Positions 1-6,753 are shown, counted from the first letter of the stretch. The stretch: DNA of 12,439 bases from Phycisphaeraceae bacterium (GCA_028281215.1 JANQKH010000072.1:1-12439); one strand, 5' to 3'. Notes: generated by a model not told the origin, from the sequence alone. Translations and numbers: made by a program.

Positions 1-1
1 G

Positions 2-322
2 ATCGGAACCAAAAGCGGGAACATCTTCCTGAGCAAAGACAATGGCAAAACGTGGAAAGATCAGGGCGTCGTCGGTGCGTCGGCTGACGACTTCGCCTGG
101 CTGGGCGGCCGCCGTGTGCTTTACTCAACGTATACCGGGAAGAAATACCTTTACCTTTCCGAAGATTCCGGAGCTTCATGGAAACAAATCGGAACGGTGG
201 GCACGGGACATGCCCACGACTGGCTGGATCACGTGATCTATATCAACGACCAAGGCGTTCGCGCGGTGGTTGGGGGAACGAACAAGGGATTCATTCTTCA
301 TGCAAGGTTGCAGAAAAAGTAG
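2..322 (+). CDS. BNR-repeat / sialidase-like beta-propeller protein, C-terminal part
   Basis: The reading frame is open from the window edge to a TAG stop, giving the last 106 residues of a longer protein. Two BNR/Asp-box signatures are visible about 40 residues apart: LSKDNGKTWKDQG and LSEDSGASWKQIG, each of the form S-x-D-x-G-x-x-W. Such repeats occur in the blades of sialidases, Vps10/photosystem-assembly-type propellers and many secreted glycoside-hydrolase-like proteins. The C-terminus ends shortly after a final GGTNKGFILHARL strand, as expected for the closing blade. The start, any signal peptide and any catalytic residues lie outside the window, so enzymatic activity cannot be judged. 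The frame and the fold assignment are secure; the substrate is unknown. Confidence 0.8.
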   Translation: MGTKSGNIFLSKDNGKTWKDQGVVGASADDFAWLGGRRVLYSTYTGKKYLYLSEDSGASWKQIGTVGTGHAHDWLDHVIYINDQGVRAVVGGTNKGFILHARLQKK

Positions 323-556
323 CCGCCTATGAGGTGACCATGCCGGATCGCATCAAAAGGCGATGTGACGGAGCGAGCTACGTTTTCGGTTTTTCTACGA
401 CGTTCGCTTCGTTTAATATTTTGGATTTCCACGACCACTCGCGTTTATCGGTTCGCCCGACTATCTTGGTCGATAAGCTGCCAGATGTTCAACTTACCGG
501 GCAAAGTGCCGGGCTGACCCAATCCATTCTAATCCTTCCTATTTAAAGACCTAACC
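323..556. other. gene-free interval, no recognisable element
   Basis: This 234-base stretch between the BNR protein and the small membrane protein is visibly richer in A and T than its neighbours. An open frame crosses it on the + strand, but its translation resembles no protein family and it overlaps the BNR gene in another frame. I see no convincing terminator. A TAATAT box around position 415 could be a -10 element for the next gene, but no -35 element matches it. Confidence 0.4.
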
Positions 557-763
557 ATGGAACCCATTGCACTCGCACTACTCGGCGTCTCCGTCCTCTT
601 CGGTTTTGGGGTGTTCCGCATCGGGACGCAATCGGATTGGCATTGGATCGCGGCGTTGCTGGCGGCGTTGGTGCCGGTGGCGTTTACTTTTTTTCTTGGG
701 TTGATCGGGTTGATCGTCGGCGGCGCGTTTTTGGTGTCGGTGTGGAAAGCGTCGAATGTGTGA
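557..763 (+). CDS. small two-helix membrane protein, unknown function
   Basis: This encodes 68 residues. Two strongly hydrophobic segments (about residues 3-22 and 30-60, the second possibly continuous or kinked) are separated by a short polar GTQSDWHW turn, with a basic WKASNV tail. The protein is therefore an integral inner-membrane miniprotein. No family is recognised. Upstream of the ATG there is no clear Shine-Dalgarno sequence, only an AAGACC run. The gene is convergent with the CoA-binding protein gene, and the 65 bases between them are GC-rich and lack a U-tract terminator. The hydrophobic periodicity and an ATG following a gene-free stretch support a real gene, but the antisense frame is also open here, so a spurious call is possible. 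Confidence 0.5.
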   Translation: MEPIALALLGVSVLFGFGVFRIGTQSDWHWIAALLAALVPVAFTFFLGLIGLIVGGAFLVSVWKASNV

Positions 764-828
764 GCGCACAGCGGAACGGCTGGGCGGCGTGCCGTTGGAT
801 TCGCCTGGCGGTGCGGCGGCGGGCGGGG

Positions 829-1233
829 TCAACCTTCGCGATAACCTAAAACGACCAGGAGGCAGGGGCCGCGGGCGATGACGTTGAGGTTGTGTGCTTC
901 GGCGTTTTCGATCGCGGCGTCGCTTTCAGCGCCGGGTTGCATCCAGAGGTGTTGAATGCCGAGTGCAGCCGCCTGCTCGACGATCTGTTCGGTAATCGTC
1001 GGCGGAGTGATGATGGAGACGCCGTGCGGTGGTTCAGGCAGCGATGCCAAGTCGGGGTAACAGGCAAGACCTTCGATTTCATCGGCGCGGGGGTTGATCG
1101 GAAAGACGTGGCGATCGTGTTGCATGTAGCAGCGCAATACTTTGTTGCCGTACTTGTCGCGGTTGGTGGATGCGCCGACCACGGCGTGCGGAGAACCGCT
1201 AAGAAAGACGTCGATTTGTTCCTGGAAGGCCAT
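829..1233 (-). CDS. CoA-binding Rossmann-fold protein (YccU / CoA_binding_2 type)
   Basis: This encodes 134 residues, about the usual length for this family (E. coli YccU is of similar size). The N-terminal nucleotide-binding strand and loop read AVVGASTNRDKYGNKV. The middle carries VFPINPRADEIEGLACYPDL. The C-terminal half has the family landmarks W-M-Q-P-G-A and ARGPCLLV. The fold binds CoA or a related dinucleotide; no enzymatic reaction is established for this stand-alone type. The internal ATG giving MAFQEQ was chosen because homologues begin near there. A start 16 residues upstream is open but would add an unconserved tail. It lies 77 bases downstream of fabI on the same strand, so cotranscription is possible, though a link to fatty acid metabolism is only inference. 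Confidence 0.85.
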   Translation of the reverse strand: MAFQEQIDVFLSGSPHAVVGASTNRDKYGNKVLRCYMQHDRHVFPINPRADEIEGLACYPDLASLPEPPHGVSIITPPTITEQIVEQAAALGIQHLWMQPGAESDAAIENAEAHNLNVIARGPCLLVVLGYREG

Positions 1234-1310
1234 GATGCTGCTATGGTGCGCGACCAAGTCGCAAGGGTTCGTGAGATCCATTCGAAATCGTTTCGCCCTA
1301 CCTTTCTATC

Positions 1311-2096
1311 TCAAATCCCAATGATGCTGAAACCAGCGTCAACGTGAATCGTTTCGCCGGTGACGGCGGTGGACAGGTCACTGAGCAGGTAGACGGCGGT
1401 ATTGCCGACCTCTTCGCCTTCGATGTTGCGTTTGAGCGACGCCTTTTTGGCTTGATGATCGAACATTTCCTGGATACCGCCGACGGCGGAGGCCGCGAGC
1501 GTACGCAACGGGCCGCCGGAGATGGTGTTCACGCGGATGTTCTGTTCGCCCAGTTCGCTGGCGAGGTAGCGTGTGGCGTGTTCGAGCGCGGCTTTGGCGA
1601 TGCCCATGACGTTGTAGCCGGGGATAACTTTTTCCCCGCCGTAGTAAGTCATACTGATGATCGAACCGCCGTCGGGCATGAGCGGTTTGGCGGCGCGGCT
1701 CATGGCGACGAGGGTATACGCGCTGATGTCGAGCGCCAGCGACCACGCTTCCCGCGACGTTTCGTGAAAGTTGCCGACCTTGAGGAATTCACGGTCGGCG
1801 AAGGCAATCGAATGCACGACGAAATCAATCGTGCCGAAGTCTTCCTTCAGTTTGGCGAAGACGGCTTCGATGTCTTCATCCTTCGTCGCATCGCAGGGCA
1901 TCAGCCAGGGGTCGTCGACACCCAACTCGGCGACAGCATTGCGGCAACGCTTTTCCATCTTGCCGCGCTCGTCCGGCAGGTGCGTGAACGCGCACGTGCC
2001 GCCCTGCTCGATGATCTGCTTGGTGATGAACGTCGCGTAGGAACGATCATTGGCGATGCCGAAGACGATGCCGCGTTTGCCGTCGAGGAGACCCAT
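1311..2096 (-). CDS. fabI: enoyl-[acyl-carrier-protein] reductase (NADH), FabI type
   Basis: This encodes 261 residues, the normal FabI length. FabI reduces trans-2-enoyl-ACP to acyl-ACP, the last step of each elongation cycle in type II fatty acid synthesis, in the cytoplasm. Visible features are the N-terminal dinucleotide loop GIANDRSYA (residues 13-21), the catalytic pair Tyr161 and Lys168 in the Y-x6-K pattern (YNVMGIAK), the additional Tyr151 in TYYGGEK, the GPLRTLAAS segment (195-203) of the substrate-binding loop, and the C-terminal HVDAGFSIIG. This is the short-chain dehydrogenase fold and differs from FabK and FabV. The ATG at 2096 fits the family N-terminus exactly (MGLLDGKRGIVFG). 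An in-frame extension to 2579 runs into the neighbouring gene and has no family similarity. The ribosome-binding site is weak (ACGAG). It is the target class of triclosan and of isoniazid (InhA). Confidence 0.97.
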   Translation of the reverse strand: MGLLDGKRGIVFGIANDRSYATFITKQIIEQGGTCAFTHLPDERGKMEKRCRNAVAELGVDDPWLMPCDATKDEDIEAVFAKLKEDFGTIDFVVHSIAFADREFLKVGNFHETSREAWSLALDISAYTLVAMSRAAKPLMPDGGSIISMTYYGGEKVIPGYNVMGIAKAALEHATRYLASELGEQNIRVNTISGGPLRTLAASAVGGIQEMFDHQAKKASLKRNIEGEEVGNTAVYLLSDLSTAVTGETIHVDAGFSIIGI

Positions 2097-2145
2097 GGTG
2101 TTTCTCGTGATCCTGGGGTGTGTTTCGGGTGAATCAAAGGGGAAC

Positions 2146-2174
2146 AGGGTAGCAACCGCGCTCGTATGGGACAA
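2146..2174 (-). promoter_or_regulatory. candidate fabI promoter
   Basis: Read on the minus strand, TTGTCC (2174-2169) and TACCCT (2151-2146) are separated by exactly 17 bases, and TGC directly precedes the -10 box. The predicted start near 2139 would give a leader of about 43 bases before fabI. The -10 box matches the sigma-70 consensus at only three of six positions, so the call is tentative. It gains some weight because the same TTGTCC -35 sequence is found upstream of gcvH. Confidence 0.38.
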
Positions 2175-2316
2175 AAGGGCGTTTGAACAATCGTGAAACC
2201 AGACTCTGTCCAAAAACCCGCGGAGGGTGCCAGTGGCAAAGGCTCGACGTGTACAGTAAACCTTCACTCTCGACAAACCTCTGGGGCACGCGACGAGAAT
2301 GGCTGAAAAACCACAC

Positions 2317-2369
2317 GGCTGGGCAAGCCAGCCATCGCAAGCGCAAACGCAAATAAGTCGCGACGCGAC
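2317..2369 (-). terminator. weak 3'-end hairpins after the LURP-one-like gene
   Basis: Two small dyads follow the stop of the LURP-one-like gene. The first is GTCGC-GAC-GCGAC (2357-2369). The second is a perfect 6-bp stem, GGCTGG/CCAGCC (2317-2333), followed on the minus strand by GTGTGGTTTTT. The U-run is six bases away from the stem, so this is at best a weak intrinsic terminator. It lies upstream of the candidate fabI promoter, a sensible place for one. Confidence 0.3.
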
Positions 2370-2374
2370 CGGCC

Positions 2375-2962
2375 CTACTCCTTGAGCACCATGTCGATGC
2401 ACATGACAGCCGCCATGATGAGCAAACGGGCGGGGTGGTCGGCGGGCAGGTCTTCGCTGATTTCGAGGATGTAATTGTCCGCGGAGGTGAACAGTTCCTT
2501 GCCGATGCCGGACCATTTTTTCGAGACATGTGCATATTCGACATCGCCGGCGAGGAAGCGGAAATCCCAGCCGGTCCATTTGCCCTTGAGCATGCAGACC
2601 GGTTGATCCTGATCGTCGAGCACATTGAATTTGCCGCCGATGGAAAAGAATTTCTGTTTGAATCCGCCGACGAGTTGGTCGTTCTCGTCGAACACTTTGA
2701 CATGTGAGCGGAAGAATGACACGCCCCGTTTTACATTAATGATGGTTTTGCCATCCGGCGTTTTGATTTCGACATGGAACGGCGTCATGCGTTTGTAATC
2801 GGTGAAGCGCAGCAACTTGGTAAAGAAGCCGAGCTTTTCTTCACGGCACTCGAGAATGATTTCGTTGGTTTCAGGATCGAGAATGTCGTAGTTGTTCGCG
2901 GCTTTGAAAATGCCGACGTGTTCCTTGACGAAAAACAGATTGCGTGACAAAACTGGATGCAT
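2375..2962 (-). CDS. LURP-one-related / phospholipid scramblase-like protein
   Basis: This encodes 195 residues with no signal peptide. The sequence has the character of the Tubby-like LURP-one-related and scramblase superfamily: a beta-rich chain in which short strands alternate with D-G or D-x-x-x turns. Examples are YDILDPETNEII, VEIKTPDGKTI, VKVFDENDQLVGGF and FNVLDDQDQPVC, followed by YILEISEDLP and a hydrophobic C-terminal helix (LLIMAAVMCIDMVL) that forms the core of the barrel in this fold. In bacteria such proteins have no firmly established function, and scrambling activity should not be assumed. The start is well supported: a strong GGGAGGT Shine-Dalgarno (2967-2973) lies 4 to 5 bases before ATG 2962. 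It sits upstream of fabI on the same strand, which might hint at a membrane-lipid context, but this is inference. Confidence 0.78.
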   Translation of the reverse strand: MHPVLSRNLFFVKEHVGIFKAANNYDILDPETNEIILECREEKLGFFTKLLRFTDYKRMTPFHVEIKTPDGKTIINVKRGVSFFRSHVKVFDENDQLVGGFKQKFFSIGGKFNVLDDQDQPVCMLKGKWTGWDFRFLAGDVEYAHVSKKWSGIGKELFTSADNYILEISEDLPADHPARLLIMAAVMCIDMVLKE

Positions 2963-3009
2963 GCTGACCTCCCGACTTGTTCCGGTGAATGGAAATGGAC
3001 GAAGATCGC

Positions 3010-3018
3010 ATAATAGCA
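3010..3018 (-). promoter_or_regulatory. candidate extended -10 promoter of the LURP-one-like gene
   Basis: On the minus strand, TGC-TATTAT matches an extended -10 element (five of six in the hexamer plus the TG motif). No good -35 hexamer is found at 16-18 bases, which is tolerated by extended -10 promoters. The predicted leader of about 40 bases ends in the strong Shine-Dalgarno of the gene. Confidence 0.4.
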
Positions 3019-3078
3019 GAGAGGGCAGGCGGAGGAGGTCGGCAAACACACTGGTCGGCAAACATGGTGATCGCCTGT

Positions 3079-3153
3079 GTCAATCCCACGAGGGCGGGAA
3101 CCCACAGTCAACACCAAGGCTTAGATTTAGATTCCCACCTTCGCGGGATTGAC
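3079..3153. repeat. inverted pair of REP-like palindromic elements
   Basis: Two 24-base units, at 3079-3102 and in inverted orientation at 3130-3153, match each other at 20 of 24 positions. Each is itself an imperfect palindrome with the core CCC-R-CGA-R-GG-Y-GGG flanked by GTCAAT and AA. The pair is separated by 27 bases. This architecture is that of a BIME: two REP units head to head that can form either two small hairpins or one long cruciform. The location between the 3' end of the PQQ-like gene and the promoter of the LURP-one-like gene is typical of such extragenic elements. No further copy is seen in the window, and no RAYT transposase is present. Confidence 0.7.
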
Positions 3154-3186
3154 GGTGGGACATTGCCATAGACATCGATTCATTGA

Positions 3187-4473
3187 TCAGTCGATCCGCC
3201 GCACGTCATACACCTGCAATTCATCCTGATTGCGCAGGTACAACATGCCGCCGGCGATAACGGGGTGGGGCCAGCTCGGGCCGCTACGGCGGGGCATCGT
3301 GAAACTGCCCTTTTCCTTGTAGCCGTTGGTACTGGCTTCGATGAGCGTGACCGTGCCGTCCTCGTAGCGGAAGTAAAGGTGTCCGTCGGCGTAAGCGACG
3401 GCGGCGGACTTCTGCCCGGCGATCTCCGGGTCATCGTTGCGCCACACCACTTTGCCCGTTTTCCATTCCAGGCAGAACGGCAGCCCGCGGTTGTGACCGT
3501 GTCCGCCGTAGATGTAATCACCCAGGCGGATCACGCCGCCGTGGTGGTTTTGCAATTCACGGGACCGCTTGTAGTAAACCTCCTCGGCTTCGTAGGCGTT
3601 GCCTGACTTTTTGATTTTCAAAAGTGCAGTTCCGCCGTCACCGTAGCCGCTCGTGCAGAAGACATAATCGCCTTCGACGATTGGCGTGGGGATATTCGCC
3701 GTGCCGTTGGCGATCTTGTTGTAGTGCCAGAGGTATTTGCCGTTGGAGGCATCGAAACCGAACACGCCTTTGCCGGTGAACTGCACGTACTGCTTCACGC
3801 CGGCGGCTTTGCTGATCACGATGGATGAATAGCCGGCGCCGTCATTGCCTTTGCGACCGAGATCGCGAGGCACAGCCGCCTTCCAGATCAACTGTCCCGT
3901 CGCCTTGTTCAGGGCGACGATGTGTGCATCGCGTGCGCCGGGCGTGCAGATCAATCGGTTACCGTCGACCAAAGGTGACTCGGAGTAGCCCCAACCCGAC
4001 ATCATTTTGCCGCCGAAATCCTGCGCGAAATTTTTTCGCCAGACGGCGCGGCCGGTTTTGGCGTCGGCACAAAGGAAGTCGCCCTTTTTGCTCAGACCGT
4101 AGACGTATTTGCCTTCGGGATCGACGGTGGGCGTGCAGTTGGGTTGCCCGCCGCCACCGACGGGTGTGGCCCATTGCTTTTCAAGGTTGCTGCGTTTGAG
4201 ACAAATGAGGGCGGTGTCGCGGCCCTGCACGCCGAGGGTGTAAATCGATTCCCCGACGACGGCGATGCTTGCGTACCCGCCACCAAGCCCCTTGGTGGTG
4301 CGGATCAGTTTGGGGCCGCCGTTGGGCCATTGCTGGAGCAGGCCCTTCTCAGGGGAGATGCCGTCACCATTCGGACCGCGCCAGCGGGGCCAATCGGCCT
4401 GCTTTTCCGCATCGGCGGGCATGGCGAAACAAATCATGGCAAGCAGGCACGTCGTGACGGTTGCTGGTTTCAT
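3187..4473 (-). CDS. secreted PQQ-like beta-propeller repeat protein
   Basis: This encodes 428 residues with a Sec signal peptide (basic MKPATVTT, hydrophobic LLAMICFAM, probable cleavage after ADA at about residue 22). The mature protein starts with WPRWRGPNGDG (W31, G33, P34, D37, G38), the hallmark of PQQ-like propellers widespread in Planctomycetota. Blade signatures of the type A-x-(K/N)-x-TG-(K/R/Q)-x-x-W recur, for example DAKTGRAVWRK, NKATGQLIWKA, DASNGKYLWHY and EWKTGKVVWRN, spaced about 45-60 residues apart, as in seven- to eight-bladed BamB/quinoprotein-type propellers. Residues needed for PQQ and calcium binding cannot be judged, so dehydrogenase activity is not implied and a periplasmic binding or scaffold role is equally likely. 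A GAGGA Shine-Dalgarno (4480-4484) lies 6 bases before the ATG. It is a distant paralogue of the gene at 6840-8267. Confidence 0.9.
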   Translation of the reverse strand: MKPATVTTCLLAMICFAMPADAEKQADWPRWRGPNGDGISPEKGLLQQWPNGGPKLIRTTKGLGGGYASIAVVGESIYTLGVQGRDTALICLKRSNLEKQWATPVGGGGQPNCTPTVDPEGKYVYGLSKKGDFLCADAKTGRAVWRKNFAQDFGGKMMSGWGYSESPLVDGNRLICTPGARDAHIVALNKATGQLIWKAAVPRDLGRKGNDGAGYSSIVISKAAGVKQYVQFTGKGVFGFDASNGKYLWHYNKIANGTANIPTPIVEGDYVFCTSGYGDGGTALLKIKKSGNAYEAEEVYYKRSRELQNHHGGVIRLGDYIYGGHGHNRGLPFCLEWKTGKVVWRNDDPEIAGQKSAAVAYADGHLYFRYEDGTVTLIEASTNGYKEKGSFTMPRRSGPSWPHPVIAGGMLYLRNQDELQVYDVRRID

Positions 4474-4494
4474 AGGTGTTCCTCAAAGGTTTGC

Positions 4495-4524
4495 ATGATA
4501 ATTGGGCAGGCGATTCGGCGGAAA
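4495..4524 (-). promoter_or_regulatory. candidate promoter of the first PQQ-like gene
   Basis: On the minus strand a good -10 box, TATCAT (4500-4495), lies 18 bases from a weak -35-like TTTCCG (4524-4519). The predicted start near 4488 leaves a short leader that still contains the GAGGA ribosome-binding site. Confidence 0.35.
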
Positions 4525-4607
4525 CCCGGCTCCACAATGGCGAAGCGGTTTGGCACACATCTTGTATCAATAACGTGACCGCACAGGAAAAAGTGAACAG
4601 GCCCGCC

Positions 4608-5153
4608 ATGACTTTGCCTCGATCCCATCAGCCTAACCCGAACACGACGCCGTTGCACCGTGCGGCCGAGGCGGGTGATCTGCTGACCGTCGGGCAATTG
4701 CTGATGCAAGGCTCCAACCCGAACACACCCGATCGTGACGGTAAAACGCCGCTGCATTGGGTGAGTTCGGCGGAGGTGGCAGAACTGTTGATCCAACACG
4801 GGGCGGATGCGAGTATGGAGAATCACGGTGGGTATCGGCCGTTGCATTCGGCAAGCCGACGCGGTTGCGCGAAGGTCGTGGCGTTGTTGCTCGAACACGG
4901 TGCCGACCCCGGCGCAACCGCGGGGCACTATCGACTCACGCCGTTGCACCTCGCGGTGGACAACGGGCACGTTGATGTGGTGCGACTATTACTCACCCAC
5001 GGCGCCGACACCCACGCGGCCGACTGGATGGGCATGACCCCGATCGACGTGGCGATCGAACGGGAACATCCGGTGATTGCCGAAATGCTACAACCGCGCG
5101 TAGGTAACAAGACCCCCGGACGCTCACACCGTTCCATGTTAATGATTGGGTGA
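4608..5153 (+). CDS. ankyrin-repeat protein
   Basis: This encodes 181 residues made almost entirely of ankyrin repeats. The TPLH or variant helix starts fall at residues 14 (TPLHRAAEAGDL), 47 (TPLHWVSSAEV, a shortened repeat), 77 (RPLHSASRRGC), 111 (TPLHLAVDNGHVDVVRLLLTHGAD) and 144 (TPIDVAIEREH, a capping repeat). The repeats mediate protein-protein contacts; no enzymatic domain is present. No signal peptide or membrane helix is seen with the chosen ATG, so the protein should be cytoplasmic. The frame stays open to 4476, but residues encoded before 4608 do not resemble ankyrin or a leader sequence, and ATG 4608 is preceded by a modest AACAGG. The partner is unknown. It is divergent from the PQQ-like gene and convergent with the FHA gene. 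Confidence 0.88.
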   Translation: MTLPRSHQPNPNTTPLHRAAEAGDLLTVGQLLMQGSNPNTPDRDGKTPLHWVSSAEVAELLIQHGADASMENHGGYRPLHSASRRGCAKVVALLLEHGADPGATAGHYRLTPLHLAVDNGHVDVVRLLLTHGADTHAADWMGMTPIDVAIEREHPVIAEMLQPRVGNKTPGRSHRSMLMIG

Positions 5154-5210
5154 AATGCCTGCGCCGGTAACGTGAACTTTCTACGTTTTCAAAGAACGCG
5201 TGGGGTGGAC

Positions 5211-6236
5211 TCAATCGCGCCGTTTCAATTTACGATCGCCAAACCCCTTGGACGCGACGGCCCGTTTGGCGGCGATGTTTTCGTACAGATCGCTGGTCAC
5301 GTCGCGCCACAGATCCTGCACATCCTCGAAGGCGTACAGCGCCCCTTCGTAGTCGCCGCGGTTCAATTTCGCGCACGCCGCCGCGTATGCTTCGCTGACG
5401 CTTTCGATCAACTGTTCCTGAACCGCGAAGTAGCGCCGCTTGGCTTGAAGGTTGTCGTCTTTGAACTTGTTCGGCCCGAGACCCGAAACGGAAATCGCTT
5501 CCTGGAACGCGGCGTAACTGCGGTAAGGGTTGCCCGGCTTCAAGTCACGTCGTTCGTAATACAGATTCGCTTCATTGATCGCCTCGATGTAACGGGTCTC
5601 ATCCACCGGCTGTACGGTTTTGGGTTTGCGAATCATGTCAGCGATTTGGGCTTTGGTCAGTTCGGGGACGTTGTCCTCCACCTTTGAATTGCCGTTACCG
5701 AGCGTACTGAGAAAGATGACCAGCCCGAGCAGACCAACCGCGTAAATCGCGATGCCGATCATCAACTTGTTGCGTTTTTTGGGCGGCTGGGCGTCCTGTT
5801 CATGCCCCGCCAGATTCACCTGCCCTGCTCCAGGCTGCTGTGCGGCGGCGCCGAATTGGCCTGGTTGACCCGCTTGCGCAGCTTGAGGAACCAACGGGGC
5901 GTCGGCATCGGCGGCGCTGGCTTCCACCGGCTCAATGTGCACGCTGAACAACAACTGCTTGCCGACGTACACCTCATCACCATCCGAAATCGGTCGCGGC
6001 TTGTCCTTCACCGCTTTGCGGTTCACCTTCGTGCCGTTGCTACTGTGGTTGTAGAGTTGCCATTGCCCGCCTTCAAACCGAATCTCGCCGTGCTGACGGG
6101 ACACGTTCGCGTCCTCGATCACGAGCACATTTTCAGGCGAGCGGCCGAACGTGATCGGCGACTGCTCAAACCGCGCGCGGCGGCCGGCCGCCATACCGGT
6201 AAACAATTGAACTTGCAGGGGATTCATGGGCGCCAT
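5211..6236 (-). CDS. FHA-domain protein with a single transmembrane helix
   Basis: This encodes 341 residues. The N-terminal forkhead-associated domain (about residues 28-100) shows the phosphothreonine-binding set: G31-R32, S46-R47-x-H49 and N67-G68-T69. It is followed by a low-complexity Ala/Gln/Gly/Pro linker (105-150), a basic stop (PPKKRNK), one hydrophobic helix (158-179, MIGIAIYAVGLLGLVIFLSTLG) and a C-terminal region of about 160 residues. The basic residues before the helix place the FHA domain in the cytoplasm and the C-terminal part outside the inner membrane. That part is rich in Tyr, Ala and charged helices (YYERRDLKPGNPYRSYAAFQEA, CAKLNRGDYEGALYAFEDV) and resembles TPR-like helical hairpins. 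No kinase gene is nearby. The first ATG is given; a second at 6227 (MNPLQVQLF) is equally possible, because neither has a Shine-Dalgarno. Confidence 0.85.
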   Translation of the reverse strand: MAPMNPLQVQLFTGMAAGRRARFEQSPITFGRSPENVLVIEDANVSRQHGEIRFEGGQWQLYNHSSNGTKVNRKAVKDKPRPISDGDEVYVGKQLLFSVHIEPVEASAADADAPLVPQAAQAGQPGQFGAAAQQPGAGQVNLAGHEQDAQPPKKRNKLMIGIAIYAVGLLGLVIFLSTLGNGNSKVEDNVPELTKAQIADMIRKPKTVQPVDETRYIEAINEANLYYERRDLKPGNPYRSYAAFQEAISVSGLGPNKFKDDNLQAKRRYFAVQEQLIESVSEAYAAACAKLNRGDYEGALYAFEDVQDLWRDVTSDLYENIAAKRAVASKGFGDRKLKRRD

Positions 6237-6247
6237 AGTGACCCACT

Positions 6248-6253
6248 ATTGTA
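6248..6253 (-). promoter_or_regulatory. -10-like box of the FHA gene, very close to its start codon
   Basis: On the minus strand, TACAAT matches the -10 consensus at five of six positions. Transcription would start about 7 bases on, near 6241, leaving only about 4 bases before ATG 6236 or 13 before ATG 6227. No -35 element is recognisable at the proper distance. If real, this suggests leaderless or near-leaderless translation, consistent with the missing Shine-Dalgarno. Confidence 0.35.
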
Positions 6254-6312
6254 GACAAGCCGGGCGACGCTGTGTGCGGTTTGTGTCCAACAACGATTCG
6301 GAATCGCCCCCG

Positions 6313-6341
6313 TTGTCCGATCGTGCCGACTCGTCTATCAT
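6313..6341 (+). promoter_or_regulatory. gcvH promoter, sigma-70 type
   Basis: TTGTCC (6313-6318) and TATCAT (6336-6341, five of six to the consensus) are separated by exactly 17 bases. The predicted start near 6348 gives a leader of about 24 bases that includes GGAG (6362-6365). That is too short to hold a glycine riboswitch, and none is seen. Confidence 0.55.
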
Positions 6342-6372
6342 CGCCGCCCCTGACCCGCATTGGAGACCAACC

Positions 6373-6753
6373 ATGGCCTCACCCGACGACCGACGCTACG
6401 CATCCACACACGAATGGCACAAACCCGACGGCGATCTGGTCATCGTCGGCATCAGCCAGTTCGCGGTTGATGAACTGACCGATGTGACCTACGTCGACAT
6501 CGTCAAAACCGAAGGGGAAATCAAAGCGGGCGAAACGTTCGGTGAAGTGGAATCCGTCAAGGCCACCAGCGACCTCTACTGCGGCATCGACGGCGAAATC
6601 GTCGAAGTCAACGAAGCGCCCATCGATGACCCCACCGTCATCAACAAAGACCCGTTCGGCGAAGGCTGGCTGATCAAAGTCAAACCCGCCGACCCCGCCC
6701 AACTCGACGCCCTGATGGACGCCACGGCGTACGACGCCCAAGCGTCGCACTAA
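6373..6753 (+). CDS. gcvH: glycine cleavage system H protein (lipoyl carrier)
   Basis: This encodes 126 residues, close to the 129 of E. coli GcvH. The H protein carries the methylamine intermediate on a lipoyl-lysine between the P, T and L proteins of the glycine cleavage system in the cytoplasm. The N-terminus has the typical RYASTHEW; the lipoylation site is Lys63 in ESVKATSDLY; the glycine-rich turn GEIVEVNEAP and the C-terminal PFGEGWLIKVKP follow in the expected order. GGAG (6362-6365) lies 7 bases before the ATG, and a good promoter precedes it. No gcvT, gcvP, lplA or lipA gene is in the window, so the gene stands alone here. The longer in-frame start at 6226 overlaps the promoter and is rejected. 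Confidence 0.97.
   Translation: MASPDDRRYASTHEWHKPDGDLVIVGISQFAVDELTDVTYVDIVKTEGEIKAGETFGEVESVKATSDLYCGIDGEIVEVNEAPIDDPTVINKDPFGEGWLIKVKPADPAQLDALMDATAYDAQASH

Noticed and set aside
1344..2132. 262-codon open frame opposite fabI
   Set aside because: The minus strand encodes a complete FabI with all catalytic residues; the opposite frame has no family similarity.
2097..2579. In-frame upstream extension of fabI
   Set aside because: It overlaps the LURP-one-like gene and adds residues foreign to FabI; the family N-terminus begins exactly at 2096.
6237..6372. Possible glycine riboswitch upstream of gcvH
   Set aside because: The predicted leader is only about 24 bases, and no paired glycine-aptamer core is seen in the interval.
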